From Lepas anatifera (lineage: Eukaryota; Arthropoda; Thecostraca; Lepadidae): a DNA stretch of 64,000 nt. Positions 1-9,747 of the stretch are shown here, one piece after another. The notes below the pieces were generated by a model, which saw nothing but the letters and a program-made list of their open reading frames with translations, was not told where the DNA came from and did no database searches. The DNA is taken from contig JAOTON010000971.1 in NCBI GenBank assembly GCA_034440635.1, positions 1,240,001 to 1,304,000 of the forward strand, given 5' to 3'. Position 1 is the stretch's first letter; each line of letters opens with the position of its first letter. The translations under genes and the position numbers were made by a program.

Positions 1-2329
1 AATTGGTGACGTGTGTTACAGCTGATCCTGGTGGGCGACCACTGCCAGCTGGGGCCGGTGGTGGTGTGTAATTAGTGACGTGTGTTACAGCTGATCCTGG
101 TGGGCGACCACCGCCAGCTGGGGCCGGTGGTGATGTGTAATTGTGACCTGTGTTACAGCTGATCCTGGTGGGCGACCACTGCCAGCTGGGGCCGGTGGTG
201 ATGTGTAATTGTGACCTGTGTTACAGCTGATCCTGGTGGGCGACCACTGCCAGCTGGGGCCGGTGGTGATGTGTAATTGTGACGTGTGTTACAGCTGATC
301 CTGGTGGGCGACCACTGCCAGCTGGGGCCGGTGGTGGTGTGTAATTGTGACGTGTGTTACAGCTGATCCTGGTGGGCGACCACGCCAGCTGGGGTCGGTG
401 GTGATGTGTAATTGTGACGTGTGTTACAGCTGATCCTGGTGGGCGACCACTGCCAGCTGTGACCGGTGGTGATGTGTATTGTGACGTGCGTACAGCTGAT
501 CCTGGTGGGTGACCACTGCCAGCTGGGGCCGTTGGTGATGTGTAATTGTGACGTGTGTTACAGCTGATCCTGGTGGGCGACCACTGCCAGCTGGGGTCGG
601 TGATGATGTGTAATTGGTGACGCGTGTTACAGCTGATCCTGGTGGGCGACCACTGCCAGCTGGGCCGGTGGTGATGTGTAATTGGTGACGCGTGTTACAG
701 CTGATCCTGGTGGGCGACCACTGCCAGCTGGGGCCGGTGGCGATGTGTAATTGTGACGTGTGTTACAGCTGATCCTGGTGGGCGACCACTGCCAGCTGTG
801 ACCGGTGGTGATGTGTAATTGTGACGTGTGTTACAGCTGATCCTGGTGGGCGACCACCGCCAGCTGGGGCCGGTGGTGATGTGTAATTGGTGACGCGTGT
901 TACAGCTGATCCTGGTGGACGACCACCGCCAGCTGGGGCCGGTGGTGATGTGTAATTGTGACGTGTGTTACAGCTGATCCTGGTGGGCGACCACTGCCAG
1001 CTGGGGCTGGTGGTGATTTGTAATTGTGACGTGTGTTACAGCTGATCCTGATGGGCGACCACGCCAGCTGGGGCCGGTGGTGATGTGTAATTGTGACGCG
1101 TGTTACAGCTGATCCTGGTGGGCGACCACTGCCAGCTGGGGCCGGTGGCGATGTGTAATTGTGACGTGTGTTACAGCTGATCCTGGTGGGCGACCACTGC
1201 CAGCTGGGGCCGGTGGTGATGTGTAATTGGTGACACGTGTTACAGCTGATCCTGGTGGACGACCACTGCCAGCTGGGGCCGGTGGTGATGTGTAATTGTG
1301 ACGTGTGTTACAGCTGATCCTGGTGGGCGACCACTGCCAGCTGGGGCCGGTGGTGATTTGTAATTGTGACGTGTGTTACAGCTGATCCTGATGGGCGACC
1401 ACTGCCAGCTGGGGCCGGTGGTGATGTGTAATTGTGACGCGTGTTACAGCTGATCCTGGTGAGCGACCACTGCCAGCTGGGGCCGGTGGCGATGTGTAAT
1501 TGTGACGTGTGTTACAGCTGATCCTGGTGGGGACCACTGCCAGCTGGGGCCGGTGGTGATGTGTAACTGTGACGTGTGTTACAGCTGATCCTGGTGGGCG
1601 ACCACTGCCAGCTGGGGCCGGTGGCGATGTGTAATTGTGACGTGTGTTACAGCTGATCCTGGTGGGGACCAATACCAGCTGGGGCGGGGCGATGTGTAAT
1701 TGGTGACGTGTGTTACAGCTGATCCTGGTGGGCGACCACTGCCAGCTGGGGTCGGTGGTGATGTGTAATTGTGACGCGTGTTACAGCTGATCCTGGTGGG
1801 CGACCACTGCCAGCTGGGGCCGGTGGCGATGTGTATTGTGACGTGTGTTACAGCTGATCCTGGTGGGGGACCAATACCAGCTGGGGCGGGGTGATGTGTA
1901 ATTGGTGACGTGTGTTACAGCTGATCCTGGTGGGCGACCACTGCCAGCTGGGGTCGGTGGTGATGTGTAATTGTGACGCGTGTTACAGCTGATCCTGGTG
2001 GGCGACCACTGCCAGCTGGGGCCGGTGGTGATGTGTAATTGTGACGTGTGTTACAACTGATCCTGGTGGGCGACCACTGCCAGCTGGGGCCGGTGGTGAT
2101 GTGTAACTGTGACGTGTGTTACAGCTGATCCTGGTGGGCGACCATTGCCAGCTGGGGCCGGTGGTGATGTGTAATTATGACGTGTGTTACAGCTGATCCT
2201 GGTGGGCGACCACTGCCAGCTGGGGCCGGTGGTGATGTGTAATTGGTGACGTGTGTTACAGCTGATCCTGGTGCGCGACCACTGCCAGCTGGGGCCGGTG
2301 GTGATGTGTAATTGTGACGTGTGTTACAG
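1..2329 (+). repeat. Tandem array of UPF1 3' splice site plus first 50 exon bases
   Basis: About 34 diverged copies of a unit of about 68 bp run from the left edge to the genuine exon at 2330. Each unit is some 18 bases of intron end (TGTGTTACAG just before the exon) followed by 50 bases matching the exon start, which encodes [16 protein letters not shown]. The last copy continues into the real exon. Copies differ by scattered substitutions and 1-2 base indels (for example CGCGTG for TGTGTG, GACC for GGCC). Because 68 is not a multiple of three, entering the array at an upstream acceptor reads about 23 codons and then meets TGA in the next unit. The left edge lies inside the array, so its full length is unknown. 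Confidence 0.95.
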
Positions 2330-2543
2330 CTGATCCTGGTGGGCGACCACTGCCAGCTGGGGCCGGTGGTGATGTGTAAGCGGGCGGCGCGGGCCGGCCT
2401 CTCGCAGTCGTTGTTTGAGCGGCTGGTGGTGCTTGGCATCCGTCCGTTCAGGCTGGAGGTGCAGTACAGGATGCACCCTGCGCTGAGTCGCTTCCCCTCC
2501 GACTTCTTCTACGAGGGCAGCCTGCAGAACGGCGTGGTGGCCG
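2330..2543 (+). CDS. UPF1: UPF1 exon with motifs III and IV
   Basis: The acceptor is TGTGTTACAG and the donor is GTGAGT. The reading frame opens at phase 0 with [17 protein letters not shown], then gives [23 protein letters not shown] and the stretch [12 protein letters not shown]. It ends with one base of a split codon. This is the exon whose 5' end has been multiplied in the array to its left, so the acceptor competes with dozens of near-identical sites. Confidence 0.93.
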
Positions 2544-5500
2544 GTGAGTGGGCGCCGAGCCTTCTGTCGAGTTGTCCAGCTGCTGCAGAACGTTGCATAT
2601 TACAACTTTCTAGTGTTTGAGTTACGTAACCAGACCCGGTTACTTTTGGTGTATGATTTTGTACCTTAACAGTTGCGGCCAGTTTTATTTAGCCGTGCTT
2701 TTCATGATTTTATACGTTCATTGAAAAGGACGCAGGAATGCTATTTTGTAATGAGTTCCAATGATGAGTTTGTCCTAAGGAGGCCCTGTCAACCTACCAC
2801 TCCCTGTTGCGTTCGCCAGAGGAGCGTAAGCTGAAGGGGGTGGACTTCCCGTGGCCGCAGCCGGACACGCCCATGTTCTTTTTCGTGACCTCTGGCCAGG
2901 AGGAGATCGCCGGCTCCGGCACCTCCTACCTCAACCGCACCGAGGCCGCCAACGTCGAAAAGGTGGCGTCCATACAGCAGCTGAATGTGTGAATGATCAA
3001 TGGTGGTTTTAGTCGTAAACTGCCATGATTTGCTGTATAACTTTTATCGGAATTTGGTTTTATTCTTTGTGAACGGGTTTGGGTGCTGTCTCACGCCAGA
3101 CTGTGTAGGCACATTGTTCGAATCGGTAGCATTCGATAGCGTGAGATCCTGTTCTTGTGGAGTCTTGGCGTATGGTGGGTAGAAAGTACCAAAGAGCGGG
3201 TGAAGGTATGCAAAGCATATATTCCTCGCCCTGAACTCCACTCCGTCGTGTCCAATGTATGCCTCTTCCTCTGCCAACCCTACTGTGCTTGCCAGATGGC
3301 TACGCTGTTCCAGTGTTTGGAAATATCAAGTCCTCTCCTTCGACTCTGCACCACCCGAGCACCAGGATCGTTGTGACGCTGTTCCAGAAATAACATCTGC
3401 ATCCTCCTTCCTGTCTCTGTTTTCCCCTTTCTCTATCTCTGTCTCTCTCCTGGCTGTCTGTATCTCCCTCCCCTATCTGTCTCTCTCCTGGCTGTCTGTA
3501 TCTCGCTCCATCTGTCTCTCTCCTGGCTGTCTGTATCTCCCTCCCCTATCTGTCTCTCTCCTGGCTGTCTGTATCTCGCTCCATCTGTCTCTCTCCTGGC
3601 TGTCTGTATCTCCCTCCCTATCTGTCTCTCTCCTGGCTGTCTGTATCTCGCTCCCCCTATCTGTCTCTCTCCTGGCTGTCTGTATCTCGCTCCCCTATCT
3701 GTCTCTCTCCTGGCTGTCTGTATCTCCCTCCCTATCTGTCTCTCTCCTGGCTGTCTGTATCTCCCTCCCCCTATCTGTCTCTCTCCTGGCTGTCTGTATC
3801 TCCCTCCCTATCTGTCTCTCTCCTGGCTGTCTGTATCTCCCTCCCCCTATCTGTCTCTCTCCTGGCTGTCTGTATCTCCCTCCCCTATCTGTCTCTATCC
3901 TGGCTGTCTGTATCTCCCTCCCCCTATCTGTCTCTCTCCTGACTGTCTGTATCTCCCTCCCCCTATCTGTCTCTCTCCTGGCTGTCTGTATCTCCCTCCC
4001 CTACCTATCTCTCTCCTGGCTGTCTTGTCTCGCTCTGTCCGTATATCCCTCCCCTCTCTTTATTCTCTCTCTCCTGGCTGACGGCATTGCTCTGTCCATC
4101 TCCCCTCTATCTCTCTCTGTATCTGTCTTTCTTTCTCCTTCTCCCCATCTCCTTCCCTTCTCTCTATCTCTGTCTGTCTCCTGGCCGTCTGTCTCGTTCT
4201 GCTTCTATATCCCTCCCCTCTGCCTATCTCTGTCTCTCTCTCTGTCTCCCTCTCCCCCATCTCTCTCCCCTGACCCTCCCACCTCTTGCGTCAGGTGGTG
4301 ACACGGTTCCTGAAGTCTGGTCTGAAGCCGGAGCAGATTGGTGTCATCACGCCCTACGAGGGCCAGCGCTCCTACCTGGTGGCCAACATGCAGTACCAGG
4401 GCTCGCTGCACGCCAAGCTCTACCAGGAGGTGGAGGTCGCCTCAGTGGACGCCTTCCAGGTCAGCTGCGCGGACCAGGGTGCTGTCGGCGATATTGTACA
4501 GAGACTGCGTTTCTTGGGCCATCACAAACTCTTGTATGTTGGTCCATGTTTGATCTTCGAGGCTCTCGTCTCGGCTGTTTGTCCCGTAGACATTACGAAG
4601 AAAACATGGATGAGTTTAAGGGACAAGTCATGGAGTGAACCATGTGGTTTAATTAGAGTTGGTCGTGGATGATGGATCTGAGTGGATATCCCAGTCAGTC
4701 CCATCCAATCTATTGGTGAAGTAGGTTGGTCAGATAATTTGGCTAGTGTCAAATCTGAATGGATATCGATTTGTATTTAGATTTATGTCAATTTAGTCGT
4801 ATTTTTAAGCCCTGGGCTGAACTTCAATTGATAAGCATGGTTTGTAAATGGATTAGCCCGAATTGGTGGGATAATTTTCTGATTTGAAGCAGATTGGATA
4901 TATTTTTTTGGGCGTGTAAATGTATACTCATTTCATTTAAATGTAGTGTCAAATTATTCAACACTACGGCCACGATATGCACCTGCTTTTGATTGAGCGG
5001 GACTGATGACTTTGGCCTGATCCGACTGACTGGGTTCGACCGTTCCTTCGTCAGGGCCGTGAGAAGGACGTGATCATCATGTCTTGTGTGCGCTCCAACG
5101 AGCACCAGGGCATCGGCTTTCTGAGCGACCCGCGCCGCCTCAACGTGGCGCTCACGCGGGCCAGGTGAGCTGTCGGGGCGCTGGTTCCGAGGTGACCTGA
5201 AACACGCGGGAGGAAGCGCGGGAAAAGTAAAACGAAAAAAATTGAGAGTATATGAAAAGCTTACTTAACGCTGTGCACTGGTGATGCTTTTGTATGAAAA
5301 CGTAAGCCTGTCAATGTATCAGTGTGTAATTTTTCCTGAACTAGGATGAAAGATGAGATGCTTGAAAAAGTGGATGCATGATGAATATATTCTCCCAATT
5401 AGGAGAGGTTTCCGCTAACCTACTTTTTTCGTTCATAAGTAACGTGCAGTCACCCCCATAGCCAATGACCGGAAAATAATGTTTTTTGTCAGATTTGGTA

Positions 5501-8392
5501 TCATCATCATCGGCAACCCGAAGGTGTTGTCGAAGCAGCCGCTGTGGAACCACCTGTTGACCTTCTACAAGGAGCAGAAGGTCCTGGTCGAAGGCACGCT
5601 TAACAGCTTCAAGGAGTCCATGATCCAGGTACATACAATACGTTTAAAGCAGGGATGGTGTTTGTTATAATGGATACGTCGGTCAGATTGTTTTGTGTGG
5701 ACCGTAGAGAGCAGTGGAATTTCTAAGAAAAAGTCGAAAGTTTCTGCATATCTAGACATCGTAAAGGGGGTTTTCAAATTACTCAAAGATTCAATGGTCA
5801 ATCATCATCATCATTCTGATTACCTTCACCCGGCTCTCGGAGAACCACGCCTCGTTCCTGCGTCCGGTACTGAGTGTAGACGCTGACTGAGCGCGCGCGG
5901 CTCCGACTGCTCCTCAGTTCGCCAAGCCGCGCACCCTGGTGAACGCCCAGAACCCGGGCCAGCACTTCATGCGTACCACCACCTACGACGCGCGGCAGGC
6001 GCTGGTGCCCGGGAGCATGTACGACCGCAGCGGGCAGCTGAACGGGGTGCCGACTAACCCCTACCTGCGGCCAGGTACGCCACCAGAACACAGCTGAGAA
6101 ATAGGGGCTGCGGCCGAGACCGCGCTCGCACCGACGCTGAAGTGGTTTCTTTTCGTTTGGAGGACTAGTTTTTTCAGCTGCCGACCGGATTTTGTCTTGT
6201 GCATTATCAGGTTTTCACATGTTGATACGAAATGCAACACTAGTGCGAATAAACACAAATGTGAGCTTGTTTGATTGGCTGTTGCTTAGTTTTCAGTGCT
6301 TTGCCATTTCTGCTGTATCGGCTAAATACTAATTAACAGAAAGTTTGACGTCATGCTGATAGTCTGTCTGGCTGTATGAGGGTTGATTTATATTTAATTT
6401 CATAAAGACTCCAAGATTCGTCCTGTGTACTCGCGATGCTGGTCGTGTAGTGTCTGGGAGCTCGCCTTCCAGGTCTTCAAAATCAGCCTGCTCCATCTTT
6501 TCTCGTCGGATGCGCAGGCAGCCCATCACGTCCCTGTTTTCTCTCACCATCCGCGTGTCCTCCGGCTCTGTTCCGCAGGCCCCGGTATGGGTATGATGGA
6601 CTTCTCGCGCCAGCACGACCCTATGGGCTACATCTCACCGGAGCACGCGCAGGCGGCGCTCAACGTCTCTCTACCAGTCAGCATGTTCATGAACATGTCA
6701 CACATCCCGCCGCGATTCTTCAACCAGCACCAACAGAGCATGCAGGGTGAGAGGGACCTACTAGGAAGGAACGGTGATAGCCGGTGTAAGATGAGCGAGA
6801 GAAGCGATGAGGTATTTAGAAACTGTTATTGTTGTGTGGTATTGTTGGGTGCACCGTGAGTGATCTGTCTGGTGATTCTTGCTCGTATTTGACCAGGTAT
6901 TGTATTTAATGTGAATCGTTGCTAAGATGTTCCCTGGCCTGTTCCCTCTAATCCGGAAATGTAAAAAGCACTACATTACATTTCCGGATTCGAGGGGACA
7001 GACCAGGGAACATCTTACCAACTTATCATGCTCCTCGCCGCAGCACTTCAAAATTTATCAACGTTAATGTGAATCGATTCAATTGTGGCTAAGGTGCACC
7101 AAACCCCGATCGTGGGTCGTTTTCGCTCCATTTTCCTGTCTCCGTGATTATGCACATCTGGGCTTATGACACTCCCTCCTCATCTCTCTGACACGATCCG
7201 CTCTGTACCAGGGCGTGACGCGGGCCGGGGCCGGGGCGGCAGCCGGCGTGGCCGCGGCGGCCGGGGAGGTGTGGCCGGTGGCTCCCAGAACTCCCAGGGA
7301 CTCTCACAGACCGGCTACGGCCAGGACGGCACCCAGTTCACCCAGCAGGGTGTCCAGCTCACCCAGAACATGTCCCAGGTGAGGAGGAGGCTTTGGGGAG
7401 ATCTCACTCAGAACATCAGGCAATGTACTGCAAACAGAATTTGACAGAGAAAGAGCTTTTGATGTGAGCACGGTGAGACATCATTCTTACCGTGCCTCTA
7501 ACACCACGGGGTAATATCTAGTGGTTCCCTCTTATCTTAGTTTGCTTGTTGGTTCGGTGCAGGATGGCTAACATTTTTTCCTCGGCCCTTGACTCTTCGC
7601 TTTCTTGCAATTTAGGCCGGTGAATCCTGTCCACGCCTTCAAGTCTGGATCCAAGCAAAACCCTTTGGCAGGACACCGGAACAAATATTCGAGACATTTT
7701 ATGTTCCCAAGAGGTTAAACCGAGTCCGCTCAGTCGGATCATGGATCGTTTGTGCGACTGTTCTAGCCCGTCTGTACACGACGTAAAGTTTCTGACGCGG
7801 TGCTGCCCCGACCCCAGGGCATGTCGCAGCCGGGCGGTGGGTTCAGCCTGTCGCAGCCGGGCCTGTCGCAGCCGGAGCTGTCGCAGGACCCCTACACCAT
7901 GGGCGAGTTCCACTCGCAGGCGGACGGTCTGCTGTCGCAGGACTCCACCTACCAGGGCGACCGCAGCGCCTTCCTGGCCGGCGCTTCGCAGGGCGCCCAG
8001 TTCTCGCAGGTGGGTGCTGCTCGGACGGTACTGACGCCCAGACCGTGGAGATGTGCAGGGCGCCCAGTTCTCGCAGGTGGGTGCTGCTCGGATGGTACTG
8101 ACGCCCAGACCGTGGAGATGGTGATCTCTCAGCTTTTGGGAGATTATAGGTTTTGAAAGCAATGAAATTTGTTTATGCCCAATGTGAGTTCTTTATTGTG
8201 GGTGTTTTACGGATATGATTTTCACTGTAAATTTTCTAGTGCTAGATTTGAGTCGGGCGCTGACTTTACCTTAAGCGTACTGATTTTGTTTTGAGTGCCC
8301 TTCTTCGTTGCTCAAAAGAGTGACTGGGACGGCGACGCTAGTTCCTGTGCCATCGTCGTGTGACACTGATTTCCGCCCGGCAGCCGTACTGA
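2330..8392 (+). CDS. UPF1: UPF1, RNA helicase of nonsense-mediated decay (C-terminal half, 10 exons)
   Basis: UPF1 is the ATP-dependent SF1 RNA helicase that marks transcripts with premature stops for decay. The exons in this window are 2330-2543, 2820-2962, 4295-4459, 5055-5164, 5493-5628, 5918-6074, 6579-6746, 7212-7378, 7818-8009 and 8384-8392. They sum to 1461 nt (487 codons with stop), and every junction is GT-AG with matching phase. Visible motifs in order are GDHCQLGPV (motif III), QYRMHP (IV), TPYEGQ and SVDAFQGREKD (V) and NVALTRAR (VI). They are followed by the conserved [10 protein letters not shown] region, an RGRGG-type patch, and an SQ/TQ-rich tail of the kind phosphorylated by SMG1. 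The N-terminal CH domain and motifs I-II must lie to the left of the window. Identification is by recognised family sequence; exon edges are inferred from splice sites and phase. Confidence 0.95.
2820..2962 (+). CDS. UPF1: UPF1 exon, linker to RecA2
   Basis: The acceptor is TTCGCCAG. The exon completes a GAG codon and encodes [20 protein letters not shown] and [16 protein letters not shown], a strongly conserved UPF1 block. The donor is GTGGCG, a weak site, supported because the next exon resumes in phase 0 with [16 protein letters not shown], as expected for the family. Confidence 0.92.
3255..4294 (+). repeat. Expanded pyrimidine-rich intron with 38-bp minisatellite
   Basis: This is the intron between UPF1 exons 2820-2962 and 4295-4459. 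From about 3430 to 4030 it contains roughly 15 copies of a C/T-rich unit of about 38 bp (core CTCTCCTGGCTGTCTGTATC). A diverged CT-rich stretch then runs to the acceptor TTGCGTCAG at 4294. The result is an almost uninterrupted pyrimidine-rich strand of about 0.86 kb directly before a 3' splice site. A long reading frame across it is a by-product of repeat composition, not a gene. Confidence 0.9.
4295..4459 (+). CDS. UPF1: UPF1 exon, RecA2 motif V region
   Basis: Phase 0 to phase 0, 55 codons. It encodes [20 protein letters not shown], then [20 protein letters not shown] and [11 protein letters not shown]. The donor is CAG|GTCAGC. The TPYEGQ and SVDAFQ elements contribute to ATP and RNA coupling in SF1 helicases. 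The upstream acceptor follows the expanded pyrimidine tract. Confidence 0.94.
5055..5164 (+). CDS. UPF1: UPF1 exon with motif VI
   Basis: The acceptor is TTCGTCAG and the donor is AG|GTGAGC. It encodes [20 protein letters not shown], then [16 protein letters not shown]. The NVALTRAR sequence is motif VI; its arginine contacts the ATP gamma-phosphate in this family. The final arginine codon is split with the next exon (phase 2). Confidence 0.94.
5493..5628 (+). CDS. UPF1: UPF1 exon, end of helicase core
   Basis: The acceptor is TTTTTTGTCAG and the donor is CAG|GTACAT. It encodes [40 protein letters not shown] and ESMIQ, closing the RecA2 domain. The phase-2 arginine from the previous exon is completed by the first base. 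Confidence 0.94.
5918..6074 (+). CDS. UPF1: UPF1 exon, post-helicase conserved segment
   Basis: The acceptor is TGCTCCTCAG and the donor is CCAG|GTACGC. It encodes [20 protein letters not shown], then [18 protein letters not shown]. This is the conserved segment after the helicase core. The exon ends in phase 1. Confidence 0.93.
6579..6746 (+). CDS. UPF1: UPF1 exon, proline/methionine-rich C-terminal segment
   Basis: The acceptor is GTTCCGCAG and the donor is CAGG|GTGAGA. It encodes [20 protein letters not shown], then [18 protein letters not shown] and [14 protein letters not shown], resembling the UPF1 stretch between the helicase and the SQ tail. Phase is 1 in and 1 out, which fits both neighbours. 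Confidence 0.9.
6906..7076. mobile_element. Hairpin element with 13-bp direct flanks (copy 1)
   Basis: A 145-bp insertion (6919-7063) in a UPF1 intron, flanked by the exact direct repeat TTAATGTGAATCG at 6906-6918 and 7064-7076. The inside is an inverted repeat (GATGTTCCCTGG at 6926 and CCAGGGAACATC ending at 7014, with TCCGGAAATGT and ACATTTCCGGA inside). A single-sided tail with CTCCTCGCCGCAGCACTTC follows. Related copies lie at 50692-51004 and about 24745-25020. It has no coding capacity. Confidence 0.8.
7212..7378 (+). CDS. UPF1: UPF1 exon, RG-rich patch and first SQ/TQ motifs
   Basis: The acceptor is CTGTACCAG and the donor is CAG|GTGAGG. It encodes [16 protein letters not shown], then [20 protein letters not shown] and [10 protein letters not shown]. 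The RG-rich segment is a likely RNA-binding, low-complexity patch. The SQ and TQ dipeptides are candidate PIKK (SMG1) phosphosites. Phase is 1 in and 0 out. Confidence 0.92.
7818..8009 (+). CDS. UPF1: UPF1 exon, SQ-rich tail
   Basis: The acceptor is CCGACCCCAG and the donor is CAG|GTGGGT. It encodes [40 protein letters not shown] and [15 protein letters not shown], then ASQGAQFSQ. The [13 protein letters not shown] run is a hallmark of the metazoan UPF1 C terminus. The end of the exon and its donor are duplicated downstream (7988-8121). Confidence 0.94.
7988..8121 (+). repeat. 67-bp tandem duplication spanning exon end and splice donor
   Basis: Two copies (7988-8054 and 8055-8121) begin GCAGGGCGCCCAGTTCTCGC. 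Each contains the last 22 bases of the UPF1 exon, the donor GTGGGT and about 40 bases of intron. They differ at only one or two bases, so the duplication is recent or homogenised. Using the second donor would add 67 bases and shift the frame. Confidence 0.92.
8384..8392 (+). CDS. UPF1: UPF1 terminal coding micro-segment and stop
   Basis: The acceptor is TCCGCCCGGCAG at 8383. The exon gives Pro-Tyr-TGA, so the protein ends FSQPY, comparable to the SQ-Y ending of other UPF1 proteins. The phase (0) fits the previous donor. Only nine coding bases precede the 3' UTR, so RNA support would be needed to be certain. Confidence 0.65.
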   Translation, partial: PY

Positions 8393-9250
8393 TGTGGTGG
8401 GCGGACTACGAGAAGGCCCGGCCAGTGCACACTGCACGGCCTAGGACTGGGAAGGCGACCGGAGCGCCCCTGGCGGCGCGACGGCCAACCGTGTCGCAAC
8501 CACCATCTGGCGGCGCGCAGCCGATCTACCACCACCACCACCACCACAACCACGGGAGAGGAAGGCGACTGACCGAGGGCCGAGCCACTCACACGGCCGG
8601 CCACTACCTCGACCGCAGACGGGAAACCGGGAAAACAGGAGCGTTAGAAGGGAGTGTATGAGCAGCACAAAGGGCAAGCGGGAAAATCGGCGAGCGATGG
8701 AAGGAGCGCCACCAATCGTCTCTGCCTGGCAGCGCATGGCAGGGCACGGGGGCGTGGCCAGAAGTCGCCTTAGCCGGCGTGTGCGAAGAGGAGCACCAGC
8801 AGCGGCAGCAACAACAGCAGCAGCAACAGCAGCGACAGTGGCGACACGCTAAAATCAACAGCGCCACGTGGGGGCAGTTTGTCCTGGGGACGCCGACCGT
8901 GAGGGCGCCGACGAAGGGCAGCGTTACGTGGGCAGCGCCAGCCGAAATATAACGGCCGGGCCGTGCAGTGCTCAATCAGAACTTGGCAGGCGGAGAAGGG
9001 ACACCTGACGCCGGCGGCGGGTCGTAGGACACGGTACGGGGACAGAGGAAGGCAGAGACGGAAGGTCGAGGCTGGAGGGGCCGATTTTAGTTGGACAACA
9101 CACCGTGCGGAGCTTGAGAACCTGGAGAACCGACGTTTAATCGACTGAATCTGAAGGTTGGAGGCGTCCCCACCGCTTGCGACCGGCACCTCAGCTGAAC
9201 GTGGCACTGCTCTCGGCATCTGCACCCCCAGGCATACGCGGTGAACGCTG
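8393..9250 (+). other. Probable UPF1 3' UTR, triplet-rich
   Basis: The sequence follows the UPF1 stop. It contains a CAC run at about 8528-8551 and a CAG/CAA-rich run at about 8798-8842. Long antisense frames here follow from GC-rich triplets and resemble no family. I could not identify a convincing AATAAA signal, so the transcript end is undetermined. Confidence 0.5.
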
Positions 9251-9520
9251 ATGTCACCCGCCGCCCGGTCCGGCAGAGCAGCAGTGTCACCCGCCGCCCG
9301 GTCCGGCAGAGCAGCACTGTCACCCGCCGCCCGGTCCGGCAGAGCAGCACTGTCACCCGCCGCCCGGCCTGACAGAGCAGACTGTCACCCGCCGCCCGGC
9401 CTGACAGAGCAGATTGTCAAGCGCCGCCCGGCCTGGCAGAGCAGCACTGTCACCCGCGCCCGGTCCGGCAGAGCAGCACTGTCATCCGCCGTAGCCTGGC
9501 AGAGGCAGGTCATCCGCCCG
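9251..9520 (+). repeat. 33-bp GC-rich minisatellite
   Basis: About seven to eight copies of a 33-bp unit (core CACCCGCCGCCCGGTCCGGC followed by AGAGCAGCACTGT) lie downstream of UPF1. Copies decay towards 9520. The period is divisible by three, which creates open frames of repetitive peptide that I do not consider genes. Confidence 0.88.
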
Positions 9521-9747
9521 GCCTGGCGTGACCGGGGAATGCCCTGTAGCTGCACCCAGCGGGCTCCAATGTTACGTTCTTCTTGTAGATGTGGTCTCTG
9601 TGCTTTTTTTGTTCCACTGATGGTATTTGGTTTCTTTTGGGTTTGGAAATTTGTTGCGTGTGCGGTCGATTGCAATACAAATAGTTTACTAGATCTTTTT
9701 TTGACACGGGATGGATAAACGCGGAGAATGTCACACTAGTTCCTTTT

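Noticed and set aside
1..2329. CRISPR-like array
   Set aside because: Units are contiguous without unique spacers, are derived from a UPF1 exon, and lie in a eukaryotic gene.
3255..4301. 348-residue plus-strand frame in a CT-rich region
   Set aside because: It consists of minisatellite-encoded [14 protein letters not shown] repeats inside a UPF1 intron and runs across a real acceptor. Composition alone explains it.
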